Origin: Yimella lutea
GTDB taxonomy: Bacteria; Actinomycetota; Actinomycetes; Actinomycetales; Dermatophilaceae
Direction: 5' to 3'
NCBI RefSeq assembly: GCF_006715095.1
Contig: NZ_VFMO01000001.1
Span: 2,728,001 to 2,792,000, forward strand
DNA length: 64,000 bases
A program made the position numbers and the translations under genes. Below the pieces are notes generated by a model that saw only the letters and a list, made by a program, of their open reading frames with translations, was not told the origin of the DNA and ran no database searches. Positions within the stretch are counted from its first letter, which is position 1. Every line of letters begins with the position of its first letter. Below are positions 37,391-44,382 of this stretch, in pieces.

Positions 37391-37587
37391 TTGGCGTACG
37401 CGTTCGTCGCAGGTTGTCTGCGAGCGCCCCGCCGGTGCGCCGAGGGCGGTGCTGGCAGTATCCGAAGCAACAGCCGACACCCGGAGCGCATCGACTGAAG
37501 GATCTGCGGCGCCGGGGGCCGCCTACGAAGCCGAGTGTCAGACGTTACGCGCCGTCCGCAACGCACTACTGCTGACGCTCGGGAAAG

Positions 37588-37648
37588 CGCGGCGGGACGG
37601 CTCATCGGCCAGGCGACGAAGGAGCCGGCCGATGAACGCCGAAGGAGC
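37588..37648. repeat. 61-bp direct repeat, copy 1
   Basis: Identical over all 61 bases to 37705-37765, separated by 56 bases of unique sequence. Each copy contains an internal inverted repeat TCATCGGCC...GGCCGATGA, so it could fold into a hairpin. Confidence 0.9.
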
Positions 37649-37704
37649 CACCCAACGACATGTGTCAGTGGTGGCACCCAAGTAGCCACAGCGACAGGCT
37701 CACG

Positions 37705-37765
37705 GCGGCGGGACGGCTCATCGGCCAGGCGACGAAGGAGCCGGCCGATGAACGCCGAAGGAGCC
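37705..37765. repeat. 61-bp direct repeat, copy 2
   Basis: Perfect second copy of the unit at 37588-37648. Only two copies exist, which rules out a CRISPR array. It may be a dispersed intergenic repeat; the CTTCGTCG core (on the opposite strand) recurs at 53231-53238. Confidence 0.9.
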
Positions 37766-37884
37766 GCCAGAAGAAAAAGTGGACCTACGTAGAGAGTTTG
37801 ATAACTTTCGCTCCGCCGCGCGAACCGTATGTTCACGCCGGTCGCGACGGGTTTACCGGGCATCGAAGCGGCCCTCGAACCCCT

Positions 37885-38030
37885 GTGTTGTGGACTCCCC
37901 GGGCCAGGCTCTCGTGGTTCGCCGAGACGCCCGAAGCAGCCCTGGCCGGCCTCCGGGAACTGGCGGACGAGGTCGTCGCCGACACGGGTGAAGCTGGTGA
38001 GGGCGTGCCCGAGACCCCAAGCTGTACCTT
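37885..38030 (+). pseudogene. Remnant of a HicB-type antitoxin gene
   Basis: The reading frame at 37906-38010 encodes RLSWFAETPEAALAGLRELADEVVADTGEAGEGVPE in short runs, which closely resembles the HicB antitoxin segment LSWLA-TPEEALAGI-R-LV-EVVADM. No start codon with the expected N-terminal strand is present, and the continuation past VPE loses similarity and its DNA-binding part. No hicA is adjacent. I call it a decayed fragment. Confidence 0.6.
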
Positions 38031-38036
38031 CACGCC

Positions 38037-38229
38037 ATGGGAAGCCAAGAATTCAGCTCTCGTGATCTGTCGAACTCGATCTTCCGGGACGTGAGCCTCA
38101 GGGACGCGGTCATGCGGGGTGTTGACGTGGACGGCCTCGACATCGACGCTCCATGGCTGCTCGAGGAGCCGGGGCGGCTCATCGTCAACGGGGTGGATGT
38201 CGCGCCCCTGGTCGACGATGAGCTCGACC
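38037..38229 (+). pseudogene. 5' fragment of an interrupted DinB-family gene
   Basis: Starts MGSQEFSSRDLSNSIFRD at the ATG 38037 and encodes a pentapeptide-like N-terminus (DLSNS-IFRDV-SLRDA-VMRGV) followed by INGVDVAPLVDDELD-type sequence (here IVNGVDVAPLVDDELD), as in actinobacterial DinB proteins. The frame then runs into the mobile element and stops at 38306. Joining base 38229 to 45651 recreates an intact 248-residue protein. Confidence 0.85.
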
Positions 38230-38335
38230 TACTGGTAGCACCGATTGTTGCTGAGTCGCGTATTCATCAGATGTCGACTGCTGTTTCGCCTTGTGGCGGA
38301 GGCTGATGCATCCGGCGATTGATCAGCCTGTGCTG

Positions 38336-38359
38336 TATAGTTCAGTGCATGCTGACTAT
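38336..38359 (+). promoter_or_regulatory. cmtR promoter and operator
   Basis: TATAGT (38336-38341) is a good -10 box only 7 nt before the cmtR ATG, implying a leaderless transcript. Over it lies the imperfect dyad ATAGTTCAG-TGCATG-CTGACTAT (38337-38359), the size and symmetry expected for an ArsR/SmtB-family operator. Binding would cover the -10 box and the start codon. No convincing -35 box is seen. Confidence 0.6.
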
Positions 38360-38708
38360 TGCTTCTCGACTCGACGTCATGAACCGGCTCGGCCGGGCCA
38401 TGGCGGATCCGACGCGTTCCCGGATCCTGATGACCCTGCTCGAGGGACCGAGCTACCCGGCGGTGCTCTCGCGTGAGCTGGAGCTGACTCGCTCGAACGT
38501 GTCGAACCACCTCACCTGCCTGCGCGACTGCGGCATCGTGGTCGCTGAGCCGGAGGGTCGCCAGACTAGGTATGAGATCGCTGATCCGCACCTCGCGGCC
38601 GCTCTCATCGCGCTGGTGGATGTGACTCTGGCTGTCGACGAGCACGCTCCGTGCGTGGACTCGTCGTGCACCGTTCCGGGTTGCTGCGGAGCGGGAGCAG
38701 ACGCGTGA
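38349..38708 (+). CDS. cmtR: Cd/Pb-sensing ArsR-family repressor, CmtR type
   Basis: A 119-residue winged-helix repressor. Cys57 and Cys61 in SNHLTCLRDCG and Cys102 in HAPCVDSSC sit at the same numbers as the metal ligands of Mycobacterium tuberculosis CmtR, which dissociates from DNA on binding Cd or Pb. Extra cysteines follow at 107, 112 and 113. The ATG at 38349 is used; the earlier in-frame ATG lies before the -10 box. The stop overlaps the cadA GTG start by 4 nt. Confidence 0.93.
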   Translation: MLTIASRLDVMNRLGRAMADPTRSRILMTLLEGPSYPAVLSRELELTRSNVSNHLTCLRDCGIVVAEPEGRQTRYEIADPHLAAALIALVDVTLAVDEHAPCVDSSCTVPGCCGAGADA

Positions 38709-40621
38709 GCGCGGCATGCGGCTGCGAGCACGAGCCGACGACCACGGCAGTCGATGAGAGCGAGGAGAAGGAGCGGCCCTGGTGGAGGGACCGCGGGATC
38801 ATGGTGCCGGTCTTCTCCGGTGTCGCGTTCCTCGCTGGTCTGATCCTTGAGTGGTCCGGCATGGAGATCCCGGCACTGGTGCTGTTCTGGGTCGGCTTGC
38901 TGCTGGGCGCGTCGACGTTCACGCCGGGCGCGATCCGGAAGCTGTTCAAGGGCAAGCTGGGCATCGGGCTGCTGATGACGATCAGCGCGGTCGGCGCAGT
39001 CGTCCTCGGCTACGTCGAAGAGGCTGCGGCGCTGGCGTTCCTCTACTCGATCGCAGAGGCGCTGGAGGACAAGGCGATGGACCGCGCCCGCGGCGGGCTG
39101 CGAGCGCTGCTGAAGCTGGTCCCCGACACCGCGACCGTGCGCCGCGACGGCGCTTCGGTGGAGATTGCGGCGAAGGACCTCGCGGTCGGGCAGGTCATGG
39201 TGGTTCGTCCCGGCGAGCGGATCGCGACCGACGGAGTCGTCCGTGCGGGGCGCTCCAGCCTGGACACCTCGGCGATCACGGGCGAGTCGATCCCGGTCGA
39301 GGTCGAGCCCGGCGACGCCGTGTCGGCCGGCGCGATCAACAGCGCCGGTGCGCTGGAGGTCGAGACGACGGCGGCGGGCACCGACAACTCGCTCACGACC
39401 ATCGTGGAGCTGGTGGAGCAGGCGCAGGCGGAGAAGGGCGAGCGAGCGCGCCTCGCGGACCGGATCGCGCGCCCGCTGGTCCCGGGCGTGCTGGTCCTCG
39501 CGGCCCTGGTCGCCCTGGTCGGCTCGCTGTTCGGGGACCCGGAGCTGTGGATCACCCGAGCCCTCGTCGTCCTCGTCGCCGCCTCCCCGTGCGCGCTGGC
39601 GATCTCGGTGCCGCTGACGGTGGTCGCGGCGATCGGCGCGGCGAGCAAGTTCGGCGTGATCATCAAGTCCGGCGCGGTGTTCGAGCGCTTCGGCACGGTC
39701 CGCCACGTCGCCGTCGACAAGACCGGCACCCTCACCCGCAACGAGCCCGCCGTCACCGCGGTCCTCGCCGCGGACGGCGTGACCGACGCCCAGGCGCTGG
39801 CCTGGGCGGCCGCGCTGGAGCAGCACAGCACGCACCCGCTGGCCGCGGCGATCACCGCCGCAGCCCCCGGAGCCCAGGCTGCGGAGGGCGTGACCGAGCA
39901 GGCCGGGCACGGCATCGAGGGCAAGATCGACGGGACTCGGATCACCGTCGGCAGCCCCCGCTGGCTCGACGCCGGGGTGCTCGGCGACCAGGTCGCGGGC
40001 CTGGAGGAGCAGGGCATGACCGTTGTGATCGTGCACCGCGACGGGGCCCCTGTCGCCGCGATCGGCGTCCGCGACGAGCTGCGTCCCGAGGTCCCCGAAG
40101 TGGTGCGGACTCTCGCGGCGCAGGGCGTCGGGGTGACGATGCTCACCGGCGACAACGCCCGCACGGCACGGGCGCTGGCAGCGCAGGCCGGTATCAGCGA
40201 CGTGCGCGCGGAACTGCGTCCCGAAGACAAAGCGACCGCGATCGGGGAGCTGTCCAAGGCGGGGTCGGTTGCAATGATCGGCGACGGCATCAACGACGCC
40301 CCCGCTCTGGCCGCCGCGGACATCGGCATCGCGATGGGCGCGACCGGCTCGGACGCGGCGATCGAGTCCGCCGACGTCGCGTTCACCGGCCACGACCTCC
40401 GCCTCATCCCGCGCGCGTTCGACCACGCCCGCCGCGGACGCCGCATCATCAACCAGAACATCGTCCTGTCGCTGCTGATCATCACCGCGCTGCTGCCGCT
40501 CGCGCTGTTCGGCGTCCTCGGACTCGCCGCTGTGGTGCTGGTCCACGAGATCGCCGAGGTCGTCGTGATCCTCAACGGACTCCGCGCCGCCCGCACGCGT
40601 ACCCCACGGCTGGAGAGCTGA
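38705..40621 (+). CDS. cadA: Heavy-metal P1B-type ATPase (CadA/CtpG-like)
   Basis: A 638-residue metal-exporting ATPase. The metal-site motif in the membrane is SPC (294-296) rather than CPC, the phosphorylated Asp is in DKTGT (D338), TGES precedes it, and GDGINDAPALAAADIGIAMG closes the ATP site. There is no N-terminal metal-binding domain, only CGCEH at residues 5-9. The last helix has HEIAEVVVILNGLR. With a CmtR regulator, the closest model is M. tuberculosis CtpG. Start by GTGA overlap with cmtR. Confidence 0.93.
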   Translation: MSAACGCEHEPTTTAVDESEEKERPWWRDRGIMVPVFSGVAFLAGLILEWSGMEIPALVLFWVGLLLGASTFTPGAIRKLFKGKLGIGLLMTISAVGAVVLGYVEEAAALAFLYSIAEALEDKAMDRARGGLRALLKLVPDTATVRRDGASVEIAAKDLAVGQVMVVRPGERIATDGVVRAGRSSLDTSAITGESIPVEVEPGDAVSAGAINSAGALEVETTAAGTDNSLTTIVELVEQAQAEKGERARLADRIARPLVPGVLVLAALVALVGSLFGDPELWITRALVVLVAASPCALAISVPLTVVAAIGAASKFGVIIKSGAVFERFGTVRHVAVDKTGTLTRNEPAVTAVLAADGVTDAQALAWAAALEQHSTHPLAAAITAAAPGAQAAEGVTEQAGHGIEGKIDGTRITVGSPRWLDAGVLGDQVAGLEEQGMTVVIVHRDGAPVAAIGVRDELRPEVPEVVRTLAAQGVGVTMLTGDNARTARALAAQAGISDVRAELRPEDKATAIGELSKAGSVAMIGDGINDAPALAAADIGIAMGATGSDAAIESADVAFTGHDLRLIPRAFDHARRGRRIINQNIVLSLLIITALLPLALFGVLGLAAVVLVHEIAEVVVILNGLRAARTRTPRLES

Positions 40622-41229
40622 TGCTTGCGACCATCGGCTCAGCGATCGGCTTGTTTGCTGCGACCAACATCGATGACATCGTCGTGCTGACCGTGCTGTT
40701 CCTGGCCTCCAGCCGAGGGAAGCCGCGACCGTGGCAGATCGTCGCAGGCCAGTACCTCGGGTTCATCACCCTCGTCGTGATCAGCGTGATCGCCGCGCTC
40801 GGCCTGACCATCGTCCCCGACGAATGGGTGGGCTTCCTCGGCCTGATCCCGCTCGGCATCGGCATCTGGACCCTCGTGCGGGGCCTGCGACGCAACGGTG
40901 ACGACGATGACGACGACGAGAAGATCACCGCGGTCGGGCTGTGGGGCGTCGCCGGGATCACGATCGCCAACGGGGCCGACAACATCTCCCTCTACACGCC
41001 GATCCTCCGCACCAGTTCGCCCGGCGACGTCGTCGTCATGATCGCGGTGTTCCTCGTCCTCGTCGCCGTCTGGTGCGCTGCTGGACGCCTGATCGGAACC
41101 CACAAGGCCGTCACCGAAACGCTTGAACGCGTCGAGCACTGGCTCGTACCCGTCGTGTTCATCGGCCTGGGCCTGTTCATCCTGATCGATTCCGGCGTCA
41201 TCGTCCGCCTCGTCGAGGTCCTCGCATGA
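40621..41229 (+). CDS. cadD: CadD-type cadmium resistance transporter
   Basis: A 202-residue membrane protein with about six hydrophobic helices, starting MLATIGSAIGLFAATNIDD, the typical CadD beginning with the paired acidic residues. A central hydrophilic loop contains an acidic stretch of six aspartates and a glutamate, a candidate metal-attracting patch. GIANGADN-type sequence is present as TIANGADNISLY. Its ATG overlaps the cadA stop (TGATG), and the stop overlaps lspA. Confidence 0.92.
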   Translation: MLATIGSAIGLFAATNIDDIVVLTVLFLASSRGKPRPWQIVAGQYLGFITLVVISVIAALGLTIVPDEWVGFLGLIPLGIGIWTLVRGLRRNGDDDDDDEKITAVGLWGVAGITIANGADNISLYTPILRTSSPGDVVVMIAVFLVLVAVWCAAGRLIGTHKAVTETLERVEHWLVPVVFIGLGLFILIDSGVIVRLVEVLA

Positions 41230-41750
41230 CCCCGGACGCGGCTGCCGATGCTGAGCTGACGTCGGGAGAGCGGCAGCAGAGGGGGCGTTGGCGGCTCACG
41301 GCGGGGGCACTCGCGCTCGGCGGGCTCGTCCTCCTGATCGATCAGGGGACGAAGGCATGGGCGGAGGCCACGCTCACAGTAAGTGAGCGCCTCCCGCTGA
41401 TCGGCGACCTGCTGGGCCTGCAACTCGCTTACAACCCCGGCGCGGCGTTCTCCTTCGGTGAGGGTTCCACCTGGGTGTTCGCGCTGGTGGCCGTCGCGGC
41501 CACCGTCACCGCGATCGTGTTCGCGTTCCGTGTCCGACACCCCGGGTGGGCGATCGTGATCGGCGCGCTTGGCGGGGCCGCCGCCTCCCACGCCGGCGAC
41601 AGGCTTTTCCGTGCTCCAGGGTTCGCCCAGGGGCACGTCGTGGACTTCCTCGCCTACGGGAACTGGTTCATCGGGAACGTCGCCGACGTCGTGATCGTCA
41701 CCGCCGCGATCGCCGGAGCGCTTCTGATGATCCGCGGCAACGAGAACTGA
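41226..41750 (+). CDS. lspA: Signal peptidase II (LspA), element-borne
   Basis: A 174-residue four-helix membrane aspartyl protease that would cleave lipoprotein signal peptides. The YNPGAAFSF motif is intact. The putative catalytic pair is Asp125 (SHAGDRLFR, where the usual GN-x2-DR asparagine is replaced) and Asp154 (NVADVVIV). It overlaps cadD by 4 nt. Extra lspA copies are known in metal-resistance operons (pbrC, for example), where they may relieve a metal-sensitive housekeeping enzyme; that role is inferred. Confidence 0.92.
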   Translation: MTPDAAADAELTSGERQQRGRWRLTAGALALGGLVLLIDQGTKAWAEATLTVSERLPLIGDLLGLQLAYNPGAAFSFGEGSTWVFALVAVAATVTAIVFAFRVRHPGWAIVIGALGGAAASHAGDRLFRAPGFAQGHVVDFLAYGNWFIGNVADVVIVTAAIAGALLMIRGNEN

Positions 41751-41760
41751 GAGGACCATC

Positions 41761-42072
41761 ATGGAGATCATCCTGCAGTATTTCAACGGCTGCCCCAACT
41801 GGGAGGTGCTCGACCAGCGGCTCGCTGAAGTAGTCAACGACCGATCCGATGTCAGGGTCATACGTCAGCTGGTCGAGACCCCCGAGGACGCCGTGCGCCT
41901 CGGGTTCCACGGCTCCCCAACCGTGCTCGTCGACGGCATCGACCCGTTCGCCGACGAGCGTACCCACGTCGGGCTCGCCTGCCGGATGTTCCGCACGCCA
42001 GCTGGGATCGCCGGGTCGCCGACCGTCGAGCAGTTGCGCGAAGCGATTTCCGGCCCGGGCGCTGACGTGTGA
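41761..42072 (+). CDS. Thioredoxin-fold protein of the alkylmercury-lyase-like group
   Basis: A 103-residue protein starting MEIILQYFNGCPNWEVLDQ. The FNGCPNW motif takes the place of the CxxC of thioredoxins, and FHGSPTVLVDG is the cis-proline strand. A second cysteine lies in LACRMF. Such proteins are found in mercury and cadmium resistance operons and may bind metal in the cytosol; the exact role is unknown. It is the last gene of the cmtR operon, 10 nt after lspA, with GAGAGGA upstream. Confidence 0.82.
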   Translation: MEIILQYFNGCPNWEVLDQRLAEVVNDRSDVRVIRQLVETPEDAVRLGFHGSPTVLVDGIDPFADERTHVGLACRMFRTPAGIAGSPTVEQLREAISGPGADV

Positions 42073-42079
42073 TGCTCGT

Positions 42080-44041
42080 TCAGGCGTGGTCGGAACGGAG
42101 TGCCGGATAGTCGGACCAGTCACCGCCGGCGAGACGCGACCATGCGGCGGCGGACGAGGTCGTGATGCCGAGGAGATCCGAGACGATCCGGGGATGCATT
42201 TGCCGGGTGAGCTCGATGAGCGCTGTGGTGCGTGCGCTTCCCGCGAGCAGGCCTTCGGCGCGAAGACGACGGCTCAGCGGGCCCGGGGTGAGGTGATTGC
42301 CTGGGTTCCGGCCGGGGAACAGCCATCCTTCAGGATGGTGCTTCGCGGCGTCGGCGAGATCGCTGATGGCGTCGCCAAGGATCTCGGGGAGCCCGATCGG
42401 CTCGGCCCCGACGGTCAGCGTGACGGGCCGCGAGCTCGTATCGATCTGTGTCCGGGTGATCGTGACGATGCGGGTCAGCTGGATGCCGTAGAGCAGTACG
42501 AGGAGCCCGGCTGCCCGGGTCTTCGGGTCCATGCCGGCATCCGACAGGAACTTGCGAGCCATCTGCCATCGGTGGTCGGAGGCGTAGCTTCGCCCTTCGA
42601 GGCGATGGGCTCGGAACTCGACTCGGAGGGTGCTCATCCGGTGCCGTCGTAGCCAGCGAGTGAATGGTGCCAGCGCGTCACGCTGGCTCGGTGAATCAGT
42701 CAGATATGCGTCGAGCCGGCGCTGCGGATAGGTTGCCAGCGTCTCTTGCTGTGACCGAATCTCTCGAAGAAGCGCGGCGCAGTACTTCAGCGCGGCCCGT
42801 TGCCTTTGGAAGCCAGCGGCTGGACTCGATGTACTGCGGGGTACCGCTCGGAAAGCCCGGGTGGACCGGAGGAGCTCCCAGGTGCAGTACCGGCGCAGGA
42901 CCAGCCGGTCCTCGGCATGCTCGATGCCCGCCAACCATCCATCGAGCCAGTGGTCGAAGCGCGTGCCTTCGACATCGATCTCCGGAAGCACTCCTGAGCG
43001 GACCAGAAGCGAGAGGAGGAACGCTACCGACTGTCCCGACCGAGCTCGGGTGATGATCGCCTCGGCGGTGAGTGGCAGGGTTCCGTCCGCGATCTCGCGG
43101 AGCACCATCGCGCACTTGCTCTTGTGCATCCAGCGTTCGAGCGATGCGGCTTTGCTGTGGTGCGTGAGCAGATAGTCCGCAAGGGGGTGGAGGTCCGCGC
43201 GGATCTCTCCCGCGTCGTCGGCGAGCAACTGCTGGATCGCGACGGGCCGGCGGCACTCGACGCAGAGATGATGCTTGCGGATCTCCTCGATCGAGCCACA
43301 CCCAGGGCAGGCCATCGTCACCGGAGCGCCCGCGCAGTCGGCGCAGACCTTCTGACCGTTCATGAAACCGGTCAAGAACACCCTGCGCCCGCACTCGGGA
43401 CAGGGCTGCGGTCTACGCATCGCGTAATAGCAGCGTGCGCATACCCGTCGCCCGTCAAGGTGGGAGGCGACCCGGCCAGGTTCTCCGCAGAGACCGCAGG
43501 TCTTGATCGGTGCGGTATAACAGGCCAGGCAGACGAGTTCCGGGCGGCGGACGATGATGGTCGCGTGCTGCCTGCACCGCGAGCAGTCACCGAACGATCG
43601 AGGGTCGGCTCGCCAGCATTCGCGGCAGAAGCGCTGTCCGTCGATCGTGCGCTGCACGGGTCGGACCCGGCCACAGGAAGCGCAGGAGACGGACCTGGCG
43701 TTCCGCTCGCAACGAGAGCAGTGCCGACCACCGCTCGGCGTCTTGTGGGGCATTCTCACCGAGCGGCCGCAGGACTCGCACGTCGGCAGCACTACCCGGT
43801 CTGCTCCTTCTTCTACCAGCGCGCGGGCCAGATCCTGGACGGTCACCGGCACATTCGCATGCCGCCCCTCGAGGACCCCAGGCTGCTTGATCAGCGCGAG
43901 CTCAAGAAGCCGCTGCGTGAGGGGCACTGGCGCAACCGAATGCACGATCTCAGCGAGACGCTCGGGCAAGATCTCGGGAACGAGGGGACGCACGAGGTCG
44001 ATAACTTCCGTGACTCTCGGCTGCTGCGGAGGCTTGGCCAC
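42080..44041 (-). CDS. Zinc-ribbon protein with degenerate tyrosine-recombinase domain
   Basis: A 653-residue protein. Residues 88-263 hold twelve CxxC pairs (first at 88/91, last at 260/263) at regular spacing, enough for six zinc ribbons. The C-terminal 200 residues resemble a tyrosine recombinase catalytic domain, but active-site positions appear lost: YGIQLTR (519-524) has Gln where the first Arg belongs, the HxxR box reads GSAR (601-604), and LLGITTSSAAAW has Ile and Trp/Ser where His and Tyr are expected. It follows the XRE-like gene by 5 nt. I infer a DNA-binding, non-catalytic recombination partner. Confidence 0.75.
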   Translation of the reverse strand: MAKPPQQPRVTEVIDLVRPLVPEILPERLAEIVHSVAPVPLTQRLLELALIKQPGVLEGRHANVPVTVQDLARALVEEGADRVVLPTCESCGRSVRMPHKTPSGGRHCSRCERNARSVSCASCGRVRPVQRTIDGQRFCRECWRADPRSFGDCSRCRQHATIIVRRPELVCLACYTAPIKTCGLCGEPGRVASHLDGRRVCARCYYAMRRPQPCPECGRRVFLTGFMNGQKVCADCAGAPVTMACPGCGSIEEIRKHHLCVECRRPVAIQQLLADDAGEIRADLHPLADYLLTHHSKAASLERWMHKSKCAMVLREIADGTLPLTAEAIITRARSGQSVAFLLSLLVRSGVLPEIDVEGTRFDHWLDGWLAGIEHAEDRLVLRRYCTWELLRSTRAFRAVPRSTSSPAAGFQRQRAALKYCAALLREIRSQQETLATYPQRRLDAYLTDSPSQRDALAPFTRWLRRHRMSTLRVEFRAHRLEGRSYASDHRWQMARKFLSDAGMDPKTRAAGLLVLLYGIQLTRIVTITRTQIDTSSRPVTLTVGAEPIGLPEILGDAISDLADAAKHHPEGWLFPGRNPGNHLTPGPLSRRLRAEGLLAGSARTTALIELTRQMHPRIVSDLLGITTSSAAAWSRLAGGDWSDYPALRSDHA

Positions 44042-44046
44042 CGTGG

Positions 44047-44382
44047 CTACTTCGTACGCGGACGGCGGATGGTTGCGCGGACAGGACGGAGATCACCGAT
44101 CGACCCGCGCGTCGCTTCCTCGCCCACGGCCACCGGGGTCGATGCCTCTCGGCGAGCGATTGTCACGAGATCGTCGAGTGAGCACTCCAGCGCATCGCAC
44201 AACGCCGCCAACACGTCGAGACGCACCCGCTGAGGCGGTTGCGTCACCAGCCGATACACCTGCTCCCTGGACAGGTCGATCCCGCGTTCCTCGAGCAGTG
44301 GCTTCAGCTTGGAGGTCTGGAAGATCCCGCGCGAAGCCATCACTCTGCGGAGATTCCATCCGGTGTCGAGCTCAACGGTCAT
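44047..44382 (-). CDS. XRE/Cro-type helix-turn-helix protein of the element
   Basis: A 111-residue protein with a helix-turn-helix around residues 25-66 (LLEERGIDLSREQVYRLVT and DVLAALCDALECSLDDL) and a basic C-terminal tail ending RRPRTK. It overlaps the integrase stop by 11 nt and is followed by the zinc-ribbon gene, so all three are coupled. It could act as a directionality factor or a repressor of the integrase promoter. Confidence 0.85.
   Translation of the reverse strand: MTVELDTGWNLRRVMASRGIFQTSKLKPLLEERGIDLSREQVYRLVTQPPQRVRLDVLAALCDALECSLDDLVTIARREASTPVAVGEEATRGSIGDLRPVRATIRRPRTK

Larger units (their letters stand above)
37391..37884. other. Gene-poor stretch with no recognisable intact gene
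   Basis: Several short overlapping ORFs exist in all frames but none has a ribosome-binding site, family motif or coherent composition. The stretch holds the 61-bp direct repeat listed separately and, at 37770-37815, a noticeably AT-richer patch. It looks like the decayed left flank of the accessory region. Confidence 0.6.

Noticed and set aside
37588..37765. CRISPR array
   Set aside because: Only two repeat copies with a single long spacer, and no cas genes in the window.
38851..40600. Upstream extension of the cadD frame through cadA
   Set aside because: The frame is open by chance in the high-GC shadow; cadD is fixed by its TGATG start and CadD-type N-terminus.
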